The notes: a model not told the origin generated them from the letters alone. A stretch of 64,000 nucleotides of DNA from Eonycteris spelaea (GCA_003508835.1 PUFA01000162.1:2480001-2544000); one strand, 5' to 3'; shown: positions 16,516 to 29,617, counted from the stretch's first letter. Program-made: numbers and translations.

Positions 16516-17959
16516 TGAATGCCATTTTGTTTTGTTAATGAAAAGAAATAATACATGAAGTTCTTATAGTGAGTGGCTGTAAACCTTGAAAAGTCCCAAA
16601 GTTGACTGAATCAAGAAGTAAGCAATTAGATGTTTTAGGAAATATTATTGAGTTCCATTAAGCATTATTTTTCTGATAAAGCTATGTGAAAATGAGTCAA
16701 CATTGTCTGTACAAACAGCTGTTATTTACGCAGTTATTACCTAGAGTTTTACTGAGCAGGAGTAGCAACATACTATCTTGCTCCCTATGCCACAGAACAA
16801 AAGCAGAGGAGAGAACTATGATAATGAGGCAGCCTCTGTCCTGCCTTCCAGAGGCAAATTAAAAGAATGAATGCTTTCTCCCAGTCTGTTGCATGCTATC
16901 TACCAAGAATCCTGAAAGAAAAAGACAAAACACAAAGTAAATTTAGGATCAGGACTAAAAACATGACTCTCATTACATACAGAAGAAAAAGTCCAGAACT
17001 TCCCCCAAATTGTCATCATCCTTGACAGTTAAGCAAACAGTGTGTTCTGGCAGCATCTTGGGGAAGTAGGTACACTTGTTTAGTGAGATAATTAGACAAT
17101 ATTCTTCTTAGAAAATTTTTTTAGCACATTTGTTTATTAAAGAATACTGCAAAATTAGTAACATAAATCCAATTATGTAATCCCTGAGAAGTACATTTTT
17201 TTAATAAAGGATTTAATTCACTAGGTACCAGCGTTGTCACATAACAGATTAACATGAACAAATGGATAAACTTTTTTTAATCCCTTTCCTTTATTGTTGT
17301 GCATTAAATTTCAAAGAAGAAAACAGTTATTAAACTAATTTATATGTTGAAGGTTTTTTTTCTACTTTTGATGGGAACTCTTACAGTTAGAATTTATTTA
17401 TGATTTATATTTACTTCCAAAAAAACTTTGAGTCCAATATCAAATAGGTCTGACAGGTATAGGTTAGTGGTGCTTTTAGGGAAAAACGGAAACAAAACCC
17501 TCTCACAGTTGAGGGAAGACAATAACACTTAACTCTTTCTTAAAGTTACATAAATGACTTCCTCCCTTCCTTATTTACTCAATTATTGAGTACCTTGGGG
17601 GTTCTAACATCTAGAGAACAGGCTTTAACTGATGGAGTACTATTTTTTTTTAAGGATCAGGGATAATTGAATAGGCTAATATTTTAGCAGTTTTTTTAAA
17701 ATTCTGCAGAATTAGTAATTTTTTCACAAAGACTTGCATTATAAAAAGCTCCCATACAAAGTAAGCTTGTATCAATTTTGGTATATTGAATCTTTATTTT
17801 ATAATTTGCAAAGAGAGAATTCGAGTATTTACTTAGCCAATAGAATAAAAAATAGAGCAGTTACATAGGTCAAAACTGTATATTCTGTAATTATCTTTTT
17901 TTAAAGGAAACCTTCCTGTTTATAAATTATGATGGATTCCTAATTGATACTCAAAAGTA
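16516..17959. other. unassigned intronic sequence
   Basis: No named repeat. The stretch at about 16680-16900 is moderately GC-balanced and complex, without repeat features. Confidence 0.45.
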
Positions 17960-18150
17960 ATAATTATAAGAACAGATAACATTTGAAGACTATGAGTAAT
18001 GTACTAGGTTCAGAGCTTTTGAATAGCTTATAGTTACCCCATTTGACTGCTGAAGTAACCAGACCTAGAGTAGGTGAGTGACTGGTCCCATATCACTTAG
18101 CTAGATAGAGGATGGGCCATGAATTTGACACTACTATGCTATGCTGATGC
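17960..18150 (-). mobile_element. MIR SINE relic
   Basis: Antisense MIR order: 'atgtactaggttcagagc', then 'gaagtaaccagacctagag' and 'gactggtcccatatcactta', which correspond to the gaggctcagagaggttaag/gtcacacagctagt core. Strongly decayed. Confidence 0.6.
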
Positions 18151-18734
18151 CTTTGCAAGCTTTTAAATTGTGTCTGCAGTCAAGATTTGCCAAAGGCCAC
18201 TATTTTCACAAAGTTGCATGGCAGTTTTATATTTAAAATATATTTTTTAATTGTAACACATGAATCCACATTTAGTATGTCTGTTACAAAAGGATGAATC
18301 CTGCAACATGAGGAAGAGAGGGTCATAAGCTTGAAGTCTTGGAAAGGCATAAGCAATCAGAACCAACAGTAGGATCATAGTTTTGTAGCGCATTGAAACA
18401 CATGAGTGTTTCATACAATGAAATTTTATGGTTCAGCATTTGAGAAATTGCTAAATCACTCTTTCATAAAATCTATTAGTGAATTTCTTTAAAGATTATA
18501 AAAATGTAAACAGCAATTCAAAAACATTGAAGAATAGGGATGGAAATTTAAAAGTATTTATTATTTTTTTATTACACAACAAATATATTAAAGTAAAATT
18601 GAGTCATGAAAAGTGTGTTTGCCTTTGTTTTCATCTTGAATTTCCTTAGACTGGAGGAAATATCTCAGCAATTCATTGATAAATCTGAGAAGCCCACTTA
18701 TGGGATGTCCTTTGTTGACTGGATAAATTTCTAA

Positions 18735-18885
18735 GTAATCATGATAACAATGCTTTACAATTTACAACCTGTCATTCATGTATCATCCAGTAATCCTCAA
18801 TATATCCCAGTCTAGCAGGTGAGAAAAGTGTTGCTCTTGATTTTCCAGATGAGAGAATGGAGGCTAAGACTGTGAAGTCTTGGTG
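18735..18885 (-). mobile_element. MIR SINE relic
   Basis: 'cctgtcattcatgtatcatc' and 'ccagatgagagaatggaggc' mirror the MIR 3' half on the minus strand. Confidence 0.55.
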
Positions 18886-19067
18886 CTAGTTCATTTACAA
18901 ACCCTCTGATGCAAATTTATGCAGCAGTACTTGAAGCACCTGCTGTCAGCATCCCTCCTCTCCTTCCCCCAGGTGTGTAGACTCCTGAATAAGGTCCATA
19001 TATGCCTACTACTCACACCTAAAATGTGGATTTAGGAACTTCAAATGTTTACTACAATATTTATTAA

Positions 19068-19245
19068 AGTGGTGGTTCCTGGAACAGCAGCATCAGCATC
19101 ACCTAGGCATTTGTTAGGAATGCATAATCTCTGGCATCCTATATCTATTGATTCAGAAATTTTAGAGGTATGTCACAGCAATCTGGGGGGGGGGGAGAGG
19201 AGACTCTCCAGGTGATTCTAATGCATCTTAAGTTGAGAACCTCGG
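19068..19245 (+). mobile_element. MER5-group hAT-Charlie relic
   Basis: About 180 bp with 'ggaacagcagcatcagcatc', 'acctaggcatttgttagg', 'ttgattcagaaattttag', 'ccaggtgattctaatgcatc' and the terminal 'agttgagaacc'. This is the palindromic MER5-type arrangement. A run of 11 G (19185-19195) sits where the consensus reads tgtgttttaac. Confidence 0.85.
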
Positions 19246-20636
19246 ATCTATGTCCTACTCTCACTGCATTTGTATTAACCTTCACGTAATACACTATCCC
19301 ACACACTAAATTGCATTGAATATATTGAAATATTTCAAAAGAAAATTATAAACAGTATAATTAGTATTACTCTTGATGTGATTGTAGGTTTTTTTCCTTG
19401 TTATTTTGCTGCCATTGAGCAGAGATATTTAAGAAAAGATGCATTTTTCTTTTAAGTGAAACAGAGTTTGTGGAAGAGTACCAGAATTGTATAGATTATT
19501 AACATGTCCTTTTGAGGATTAGCGAGAAATAAAGTTAAAAACAGGTCGAGGGGGAAGTGAAAAATTAAAAAATCATAGATTGCTGGGCCGTGTTGTTAAC
19601 AAAAATAACTTTTAGATTTATTGAAGTTGATGGCTAAGATATTGGTAGGAAGGCAGAAAGAGGTTTCATTCGATTTTTGTTGTTCATTTTCATAGTCATG
19701 AATGTAGTTTGAACTAGATGAAAGCAAATGTGGATGGACATTTTTAAGAGAACAATTGTGTTACGAATGTCTGAATGACTGGAATTTTTTCACCAATGAG
19801 TTAAATCCATTGGATCAATAATGGTGAAGGTCCTTATAGCTGGTAGGTGCTCATTGATTTTATTCATAGTAAGGATCCAGGCAGCCCTAGACGGATTGCA
19901 TATTCCTTAGCATCTGATAATTAGAAGACTAAAAGACATCCATGTATCACAGTTATTGAGAAAAAAATGAGGGAGTTCCTTGGAATTGAGACATGTAGTG
20001 GTCTCAGGCCTGGAGTGTTGAAGGAAGTGAGCCAGCTAATTTCTGCAGGGGTCTTAAAGAATTAAATTTTTATAGTGACTGTGATGCAAATCATAGAAAA
20101 TCAGCAAGGACTTCTCAGAGAGGAAGGGAGAAAAGGGTCAAGAAGTGACATGGGCTCAGGAAGCTGAACAGTACCTTTTGTGGTTATGTGTTCTTTATTA
20201 CTTGTTTCTCTAAAGGGCAGTCTGTCTTACTAATAATTTACACTTTATGCCCTCATAATTCCTCCATTTAGTAGAACAACTTTATTGACTTGAAAGCATT
20301 GTTGTCTGTAGTTTTCTAAGTGGGATCAAACAGAATTGTTCAAACTTTATAACTGAATTCTTTTTGTTTTTAAAGAAAAATCTCATGGAGTACTTCTGTG
20401 TATGAAATTTATAGGAACATATTTTTCTGGTTACAGAGTGTAGTGGGGGAGCAGCCTCTAGGAACCCCAACCAGTGACCCTGCATTTCTTTGCTCTTCAT
20501 TCCTTCTCACTCCTCCCTCTGGGTTAAGTTCTTCTCGGTGTTTTTTAGTTCAGATCAGGTAACACAGTTTGAAAAGCACTGCTCTAGTTGAACCCAAGGT
20601 TACTTTGAGTACTTAAGTATTAGTAATTCTTTTCTT

Positions 20637-20915
20637 TTAAATTTTTTAATTAAAAATTTTCAATTACAGTTGACATTTAATATTATATTAGTTTTAGGTA
20701 TACAGCATAGTGGTTAGTTATATAATTTACAAATTGACCACCCCAATAAGTCTAGTATCCATCTGATACCATACATAGTTATTACAGTATTATTGACTAT
20801 ATTCCCTATGCTGTATTTAACATCTCTATGACTATTTTGTAACTGGCAATTTGTATTTCTTAATCCCTTTATATATATACAGGATTCACCTTCCCACCTG
20901 GCAACCAGCAGCACT
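20637..20915 (-). mobile_element. L1 3'-UTR fragment
   Basis: Antisense L1 3' UTR of the same subtype as the HAL1-like element at 4600-4870. Shared phrases are 'tttaatattatattagttt', 'aataagtctagtatccatct', 'ttattgactatattccct' and 'tgactattttgtaactgg'. The A-rich tail is at the left end. Confidence 0.88.
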
Positions 20916-20939
20916 TTATAAACTACCTTTATGTACTAA

Positions 20940-21085
20940 TATTTGCCTATGTGTGGTAACCCTAAACTTCACATAGGTATCAGTAATAACACCATTGCAC
21001 AGGTGAGGCAAATGAACTTTAGAGGGCTTAACAAATTCTTAAATTCACACATCTGGATTGATAAACTACCTCTCTCCTTGACAGT
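20940..21085 (-). mobile_element. MIR SINE relic
   Basis: 'gcacaggtgaggcaaatgaa' and 'gagggcttaacaaattctta' correspond to the antisense MIR core. The ends are unclear. Confidence 0.55.
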
Positions 21086-21336
21086 CCCCAGTAAGGCCTT
21101 GAACTACATCATCTCAACCTTTGTTTCTGATAGTTGATAGATGAAGATCCAACTACAAATCTGTATTGCCATTCACCAATAATTTCTTAGACTCATACCA
21201 AATTCTTTTGAGATCCTGCTAAACACACTAGAGAGTGTCACCGAGAGAGGGCATATCCCTATGATTAAGATATTTATAATTCAGCTGGAGAAACAGGATA
21301 TAAGAATTGGATAGAGACTTAGAGAAACAGAGTTTT

Positions 21337-21362
<26 letters not shown>
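21337..21362. repeat. (GA)13 microsatellite
   Basis: Uninterrupted GA dinucleotides over 26 bp. Confidence 0.95.
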
Positions 21363-21367
<5 letters not shown>

Positions 21368-21464
21368 CTCTGGGCTGGCATGAGCAGGCTTTGTGGGGAA
21401 GACAGAAACTGACTTGTGTCAAAATTAAAGAGTAGAGTAATTCGAAGTATAGGATACAGAAACA

Positions 21465-21645
21465 TATTGCCTGGGGTTCTCTGCCACTTCCTAGCGAGTG
21501 CCCTTGGGTAAATAACGTTCCTGGGCCTCAGTTCTTCTATTGAAATGGTAACCCGCCTTAGGACTTTGGCAAAAATTATATAAGGAAATGTTTACAAAAG
21601 ACTAGCACAGAAAATAGCAAGCAATGCACTCAGTAAACACTGTTC
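21465..21645 (+). mobile_element. MIR SINE relic
   Basis: Sense MIR: 'ctctgccacttcctagcgag', 'gcccttgggtaaataacg', 'tgggcctcagttcttctatt', ending with 'gcactcagtaaacact'. The order and spacing match the family. Confidence 0.85.
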
Positions 21646-22971
21646 TGTGACAGTTTGTGTTATCATCACAACTAAAACTATAAAAGCATGAAAGGATTCT
21701 GCAAGTAGTTAGGACCTTCATACTTGTAGAACCTGAGAGGTATGTTGAGGACCCCAGAGTACAGGTCGAAACCCATAGGTAGAGAAGTGTAGGAAAGGGA
21801 ATGGGCCACATCCCAGAGGCTGTGGTCCCTGGGAAGATCCCAGATCCTGACATACTTCTCCTTTCACTACATTTATTCCCCAGCAAAGTTCATTCAAATG
21901 TGTACTTTGAATGAACTGGTACAAGAAACACTAACATCAAAGCCAAATGTCAGGTAAGGATGTAGGGAACAGTGATTAGGTCATACAGACTGAGCATTGC
22001 AATACTTCTGTTTGGAGACATGAGTTTGGACTGTGAAAAAGTAAAGCATATTTACCTGTGATAGTTGAAGTCCTATTGTCATTTCCCTCTTGGGCGTTAG
22101 GACTTCCATGAGAAATGTGTTGTGTGTGTGTGAACCCTAGTATATCAAGGCCTTGGGGAAATTAAGAATAGATGGTAATTGAGTATATCTTTAAATGTCA
22201 GTTATTTTCAAAAGTAATATTTTAGACCAGTGATACCTATGGTTTTTATCTTAAGGTACAGTGTAGAAATTCAAGACTTCTGGTGTCCAATTCATTTGTC
22301 TCCTTTGATTGCCTTAGGAAAGAACACGAACCGGTTCTATATTTACCATATCTATATTTAACATATGGATACAGATAGATGCTGGTGATGGCCACAGTTC
22401 TCACAAGAATGATCAAAATCTTACCCCTCTTCCAGCAGATTCAAGCTTCTTATCCTTTCACCAAAGCTTTGGCCTTTATAGTTTGAATTTAGCAATTCCT
22501 GTTTTCCCTCATATTACACTTACCCTGTGTTGTGGAAGTTGATCATATTCGTTGCTTTTCATTGTCATTTAATACTTTGAGGCAGAGATGAGCAATTTAA
22601 GTGAACTTGCCACTGACCTATAGCCAATAAAAGGTATCCATGAGGCTTGAGCATAACATGAAGTGTATAAGCTGCTAAAAAATTAGGAAATGAGATTCTT
22701 ACCAATATGAAATAGCCTAAACTGTATGTAGCACAAAATGTAATATGAATTTTAAAACTATCAGATATTCAAAACAGAGTTTCTGAAATGCTAAACATCT
22801 TCTGAAACTCAGATTTGAGTTGGAAGAGACCTTAGACATCAAGAATTTACTGCTTTTGTCTATAATTAGTTTTAGTACTAATAAAAATGAAAATGAGCTC
22901 TAGATGTTTGGGCTCTTTTAAATTATATCAAAATATGCTTTAAGAGTCTTAGATTTAAAAGAGAGGCTGAA
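21646..22971. other. unassigned intronic sequence
   Basis: No gene recognised. The two overlapping minus-strand frames at 21602-21924 share the same bases in different frames and show no family features. Confidence 0.5.
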
Positions 22972-23160
22972 GTCTACAGCCGCACCACCATGAACAAGCC
23001 CAATATCTGACCTCGGAAGCTAAGCAGGGTCAGGCCTGATTAGTACACGGATGGAAGACCTCTTAGGAATATCAGGTGCTGTAGGTGTAAAAAATAAAAA
23101 ATAAAAAATAAGGGATTGTAAGCTGACAAGGTCCTCACAATCTGTGAGGTCAACCAAGGG
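22972..23160 (+). mobile_element. 5S rRNA-derived SINE (MEG-R type), full 5S head
   Basis: The first 117 bases (22972-23088) align end to end with vertebrate 5S rRNA: GTCTACAGCC at the start, 'gaagctaagcagggtcaggc' in the middle and 'ggtgctgtagg' at the end, with one 3-nt deletion and scattered changes. The A-box region of the internal Pol III promoter is nearly intact, while the C-box region has several substitutions. An A-rich (AAAAAT)n linker follows, then a non-5S body (aagggattgtaagctgacaa to about 23160) that recurs in the copy at 58647-58720. An ordinary 5S pseudogene would not share this body. SINEs built this way are described from fruit bats (MEG-RS/MEG-RL). The 3' limit is uncertain, and an A-rich stretch at 23171-23184 may be the tail. 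Confidence 0.88.
23089..23113 (+). repeat. (AAAAAT)n linker in the 5S SINE
   Basis: Three A5-6T units lie between the 5S head and the specific 3' body. The second copy (minus strand) has two such units at the same place, so the linker belongs to the family and is not a terminal poly(A). Confidence 0.85.
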
Positions 23161-23184
23161 TTATCTCCTCTAAAAAAGAAAAAG

Positions 23185-24704
23185 ATGTAATCTATTATTT
23201 ACTTATTCTCAGAATCTCTTACTTGCACTTAGTGTTTTTCAGTCAGAATGGCTTAGCCATGAACAATAGTAAATATAAAAGCAGCAGGAGTATTTTTCTG
23301 TATTGACTTTTCTCCTATTAGTTACTTGAACTAATTTAACATGGCTTTTAAGTTTTTTCTTGTTTATTAATCATAAAAATAATGTTTAGAAAATACATAC
23401 GTGTAAAAGCTCTTGAGAATCATTTATACGCCACCACCCAAGAAGAATACTTTGAACATCTTGTTTTTTTTCTCCCTGAATGTTTTAAAAGGTAAGACAA
23501 TACTATTTCACTTTTTAGTGCACATGCTCAATTTTGAATGTTAATCATTTGTTTGCAGTTGGTTTGTGTTTCTGTTGCTCTTGGGGTTTTATTCTATGTA
23601 AGTCAAGGTGGCTGGAGTTAGTTTTTATTTTCTTTTTGAGTTTTTCACTCGATTGCTAACATCATTGTGTCTTTTTTTCTGCTCTTGTCTTTTTTTTTTT
23701 CTGTTCATTTTTTTCCATCAAAAAACAGTTTCTTTTCTGCTTTTCACGTGCATATTCTCCTTGGTCCATGCAACTTAAGAACTTGAACTAAATATTAATA
23801 CTTTGTATTCATGTTTTATGAATCCTTTGAATTAGAAACTGTTCCACATGCCCTTTGTTTTCAGGGCCGATTAAATTGGAATAGCAAGTGTAAATGAGAG
23901 AATTAGTATCTTTCTACTGATACGTTAAGAGTAATGCTTATGTAGTGGTTGACTTGGCACAGATTCAGAGCATATGAATTTTAGGTTTTTCCAAATATTT
24001 TTAATTGACATTCTAATATTTAGTTTTAGGACTTAGAAGTTTATTTAGTTGAGTCACTGGTAGCTTAAAATTTGTGGAATAATTATTTTGATTGATTTAA
24101 ATTGTTCAGCAGAATCATTTAAAAAATTAAATGTTGGCAGGCTTGATTTATTTACAGCCATGGCATTAACATTTCATAGCTTTAGTTAGTACTAGATTCC
24201 TTTTCCAGATGAGTTATCAAAACATATACATTTATAGCATCTGGACATGAAAAGCATCTGAACCACTTTTCTTATAAACTGATTCTCAATTTTTATTAAT
24301 GTTTAGAAAAATGTGTTAGTCCATGTAGTAAACTACTCGGGGGAGTTTTCAAATTTTAAGACAAAGTTCATAAACTGATAGACACAATACAGATAAGCTG
24401 CCTTCTCATACAATCTTTCTTTTCAAAAGGTGTTCTTCATCTGAAGCAAGTCATTCCATAACCATTTAGGAACTCTACCATTTTTTAGCAGTAAGAAGTA
24501 TCCATCTACTTAGGCCCTTCAAAAGTATAGCTTATTCCTATTAGGCTTATAATTTGGGCTTGTAGTTGAAAATTCATCATTAACATATTCTCCATACTGC
24601 TTCTGTAGTTCTTTAAACATTTATGTTTGAAACTGAATGATGGTATTACAGTTAAGATCACCTCCTCGGGATCTATAAGAAAATGTTGATTAGAAGGCCA
24701 GCAG
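23185..24704. other. unassigned intronic sequence
   Basis: T-rich intronic sequence with several short poly-T runs (23690-23720). No gene or named repeat recognised. Confidence 0.5.
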
Positions 24705-24845
24705 TGTGTCATATGGTAACAGATGGAAATATAACTTTGAGTGGTAACACACAATACAATATACATTTGACATATTATTGAATTGTACACTTGAAACCTA
24801 TATGATTTTATGAACCAGTGATATCCTAGTAATTTATAAAAAGGG
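24705..24845 (+). mobile_element. L1 3'-end fragment
   Basis: Terminal L1 phrases 'gaattgtacacttgaaacct' and 'gaaccagtgatatcctag', followed by an A-rich end. It is related to the copy at 60245-60385. Confidence 0.6.
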
Positions 24846-26164
24846 CCAGTGGCTAAGAGTTTTTGAATTTGAGCATGATGGAATAGCCGTAAACAGGGAC
24901 CTTGGTCCTATGGTGTATAGAAGCCCATAAAATACATTTTCTTTTTTACAATACAGCATTTAGAGCACAAAGATTATTGACAGGAAGGTATTAATAGGGG
25001 TTATCAATAATGTAAAAAGACTTGTAGTGTTTTAGTCCCTAAAATTTTCTATCAGAATAGCTACTATGACCATAGATTTTGAAGCCTAGTCAAAAAGGAT
25101 AAAAGATAGATTTCAGAAGATTTATTAAGAACCATAAACATAAAAGCAAATTTTTATTGAGAAAAATTGTATTTTTTATTTAAAACTTTTGATTTGGTTA
25201 TTTCCAATAGAGGCCAAAACCTGAGTGTACCTAAATGTTGAAAAGAGTTCTAAAAAAATGAGGAAAATATTCTGAACTTTATTTCTCCAGTGCTTCGGTA
25301 GGTATACGAGGGATCAGAGAAAGAGGATTAGACACCTAGTGTCCAAGCATGTGGATGCATTTATAAATAAAGAAAACCAAGAAGCATATATATAATGTCT
25401 AGTACATATGCCATTTAGTAAAACTCATACAGAATAAAATTAATTTACTTTTTTAAAAAATTGATCTAAAAGGATGGCATTGAGAAAAAGAAAAAACATA
25501 AGAACCTTGAATATGAGTATAGTATAATGCTCTTTTACTATTCAGAATTTTTGGTTGAATGGAATACATAATTTTAAATGTACATTGATTAGAAAAATTC
25601 TTATTTGTGGATTTACTTGAAATTTTAAATCCTAAGTAAATCATTATTGACATAGTTTCATCAGCGACTATTTTTATTTCTCTTAGAAATCATAGTAACT
25701 TTGGTCACTAGTAATTAAAAGCTCTTTTCTATTAGTGCTAATAATTTCTACTTACTATTTTAATGAAACCTTGAAATGATTTTCAAGTATCTAAGCAAAC
25801 TGTGAATATACCATTATGCTCATTTGAATCACGGAAGCTTGCCAGTATTTAAAAGACCATTTTTAGAGTTCAAAAAAAAAAAAAAAAAAGTATATAAATC
25901 ATGAAAAAAAAAAACATTTTGAGTTCATCTGCAATCATTTTATTGTGTAACTTGGAGGAGAAATTAGTTTTCCTATTCCGACTGTACTTTAAAAATACTA
26001 TTTTAAAGAATTTTGAAATATCTTCAGAAACTTAGACATAGGCATGATAGAAGCTGACAGAAGGAACTGGAATAATTTCCCACCTCTCTTTTCAACCTCC
26101 CCCTACCCCTAGTTCTTCCAGCACAAACTCCATTCATCTCAACAAACTATGGCATCCTGGCAAG
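24846..26164. other. unassigned intronic sequence with an A18 tract
   Basis: Only simple features are seen: A18 at 25872-25889 and a further A-run at 25905-25914. No gene recognised. Confidence 0.5.
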
Positions 26165-26290
26165 AGCCATGGATTTAGAGCCAAGTCTGAAAGACAGCTC
26201 TATTGCTTGGGTATTTACCCTAAGGAAGTTATTTAACTTAGTTGAATCTAATTTCTAATATTAACACTATAGAATTAAATAAACAATGTG
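26165..26290 (+). mobile_element. MIR SINE relic
   Basis: Sense MIR 5' half: 'agccatggatttagagccaa', 'gtctgaaagacagctctat', 'aaggaagttatttaactta'. Confidence 0.65.
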
Positions 26291-26744
26291 TCATATCGAA
26301 CAGATACTTACTAAATGTTTTCACTTTGACTTTTCACAGAGAATAGGGTAGATAAAAGGGACAGAAAAAAGGGGTGCACACTCTGAAAAAGGAGAATCAG
26401 AAGCACCTAAATGAATAGCAGCGTTTTGCGTTCGTTCGTGTGTTTCACTACCCTTCCTTATCCAGTCTGCCGCCTGTCTCGCTCATCTGCATTAGGACAT
26501 TCCCTCTCCCGTGTTGGGTAACAGTGGCCTCTAGTCTCTTTCCCTTCGTATCTACCTGGATCTGATTACCGTGTTAATTCTGTTCCTTTCTAACTTTCCG
26601 AAAGAAGATCTGATTTATAGAGCTCACTTTGACTCCCCAGTGTAACCTACAGACCTCCCCAAGCTGTGGCTTCAATCTCCCACGTCTCCCCTTAGGCAAG
26701 GTAGCATGGTGGTAGGAGTGAGGCCTTTGGGTGAGCCCAAGTGG

Positions 26745-26935
26745 GTTGAATGCTGACTTGACTTTGGGTCTTAGCAAGTTGCTTAACATCTCTAAGCTTC
26801 AGTTTCCTTATCTGTAGAATCTGGACAATAGGGTGTATTTCACGGGTTGTGGTAAGGTTTAAATGAGATCATATATGTCAAGTACATAGTATTGTGACAG
26901 ATGAAAATATGAAATCAATAAATTTTTTTTGATGG
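26745..26935 (+). mobile_element. MIR SINE relic
   Basis: Clear sense MIR: 'ttgcttaacatctctaagc', 'ttcagtttccttatctgtag', 'ggtaaggtttaaatgagatc', ending near the 'atcaataaa' tail. Confidence 0.88.
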
Positions 26936-29617
26936 CTTTCTGTGCCAGGATAAGCATCTTCATTATCCCATCACTTGAGCAATATATTCCTAAGGTTCCC
27001 TGAAGCTCTTCTGTTTTGGTACTTTTGTGTAGAGTATCCTTTCCTTTTAGAAAAACTTTCATTTAAAAATGTCTATCTAATTTCTGCCTAATAACTCTTA
27101 CCTGCTTTTAAAGGTTCTACTTAATTTTCATCTTTGTTCTAATCCCTTCATTTTCGTTGTTTGTATCTTTTTGAATGGTGGTTATATCGCCTACATTAAG
27201 TTGTCAGTCTTTATAGGTCTAGACTTGTCTTAATTTACTTTTTCCACATTTCCACTTTACATATTTTTTCACATTTCTTAGGAAACTTGTGTTGAGCTGC
27301 CTGGAGTTTGGAGAAGGTACTTGCAGAATGAAGAATTCAATTTGTGATAGCCTTCAAGGATGCTGGTGTCTTAGTAACTAAAATACTGTTATAGAAGCAT
27401 TCCTGCAACTAAACCATCAAGATTTGTTAATGATAATGTATTTGGACTATTTATTACTACTTCTTAAGGCTATCTAATACTCTTTGCAGTGTCTTAAACA
27501 ATCCAAATGAAATATTTGCAGATACCATGATAACATTTTCATTTATACACTTATATTTTAACAATATTTTTAAGGTTTCCCTCCCTCACCTTGATACTTA
27601 GCTAATTTGGAGAATTAATAATTTAAGCAAATTTACGAGCAAGACTTTTTTCTGACCCATGAAAATAGAGGAGTAGCTATAAAATAATTACATTTCTAAG
27701 CTTTGTTTTCATTTTATTCCACTTCTGACTCTGAAAATATTGTTGATGCATGAAATGATAAGGTCGGAGTCATTCTAAATGGATGAGCTGACTGAACTTG
27801 CTAATGATATAAAACCTTTACTTGATGTAGGCCATAGCATAAAACTGAATTCGGTAATATGGTTTCAGCCTGGATTTGCCTTGTTGAATTTTCTTTTGAT
27901 GGGAAATAGCAAATTGCCAAGCCAGTACACTTTTACTCAAGCTTTATTTGCAATCTCTACATATAAAAGTGATTATTGTCTTTACCTAATGGCCATCTAC
28001 TTCTCTAGACTCTCAAATAGAAGTTATGTATTTCTTTTAATTGATATTTTAATGTATATTTTATTTCATTCAAATTTTATTGAGCACCTACTAGCTATAA
28101 ACCCCCATGTGAGACTCACTGCTTAACACAGAATTCCTCTATGAAAGAACCCCAGGGAGTTAGGAACATACCCTATAAATTTATGTCCCCTAAGTCAACC
28201 AAATAAAATAATGTTTTTCAAATCTGAATTGTGATGTCTGGTTTTTTGTTTGTTTGTTTTTTACTTTGTATAGAATTTCATAGTTGGATTTTTCCTTACT
28301 GGAAGCACTTTGGTGTTGTTATTGTTCTGTTATTTTTAAGTCCCCTTGCTGGACCAGACATATTGTTTCTTTTAAGAATAGAGATAATTGGTATTGTTTA
28401 GCAAAGTGGAATATGTACCGATAATCTTAAGTAGGTGGATGCAAAATTGGAAGCATTGGATATTAGGGAAGTTGAGCTTAATGGTGTTCCATATTATTAA
28501 TGAACAGGGACAATAGTTTCTAGACAAATAGAAAATCTAATATGTGCCTTTCATTCAAGGTTTATTGTAAAATTGACCTAATATTGATGTAACTTTTTAG
28601 CCGTATTATTAGTCACTTTAATAGATGTTAGGTTTACTGTTATTATTATTAAAGGGAAAATAGTGTCCTGGTTATCTTCTATATTTTGGTTGGCCATAGT
28701 TGCATTGATAAACATCTGGCACTTTTCCTTTGGGGTTGCAATTATTGGAAGTAAACTACTTAGAATTATTCACAGGATTAGTGGACAACAAGGCTCCTGC
28801 CTTGAGGATTTTCTTGTTTTGAATAACAAATCTCCCCCCTGAAGATGGTTAGACAGAACTCATTTGCAGTAAGCGCCTGTGTACCAGATCTTGAAAGTTA
28901 ATTAGATTGCTTCATAGCTTAGTTTCACAAGCCTCAGTCAGTGTATGGATTCTTAAATAAACAATAAAAAAATATATTATGAAGAATGACAGCCCAATGC
29001 AAATCCCCTCATATAATAAAAAGTGATTGAAGGTGTTGTTCAAGTGAGGCAAGATTGCTAAGCATCTACCTGCAAGGCTCTACTAAAATTTTGTATTGTC
29101 ACTAAATATGAAGGCATGTTAAGTTACATTGTTTGCTTTTGTTATTATTGTTTGTACATTATGTGAGCAGGAAAAGGGCTTCTTTGGAAAGAAAGAGGGC
29201 ATGGGGATACTTTTTCTTACTTTCAGGACTGATTTAAACTTATGTTCACACTTTCTTACTCCTTAAAAAAAGTAGACACTGTTAGTATCATGTTATATCT
29301 TAAATAGGCTATAGTGTTTCATAACAGCTTGCTAACAGTGACGACTTATGTTGGTAGCAACTATTCACACCTGTTAATGTACTGCAAGACAGACCAGCTC
29401 TCCCAACCAGCTCCCTACAGGCAGCAATTCTCATGAGAACAGGAAGTCTCTTTTTATCTCGTCATTTTACAAATTGTCAGTTACCCTCATTATCAGCCTC
29501 GTCCTCCTGTATCTTGAACCTGTCTCCAAAGTGCCTCCCTTTGTTTTTAATTCTTAAGCACGTCATTTAAAAATACACTCGGTTTTGCCAGAGGTTTAAC
29601 TGGAAGGTGGCATTTCC

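Noticed and set aside
22972..23088. A functional 5S rRNA gene
   Set aside because: It has a 3-nt deletion and many substitutions including in the C-box region, no T-run terminator directly after, and continues into a SINE body.
27779..28126. 115-codon + strand frame, one of the longest in the window
   Set aside because: No domain, no splice or start context, hydrophobic composition expected from AT-rich DNA, and no family resemblance.
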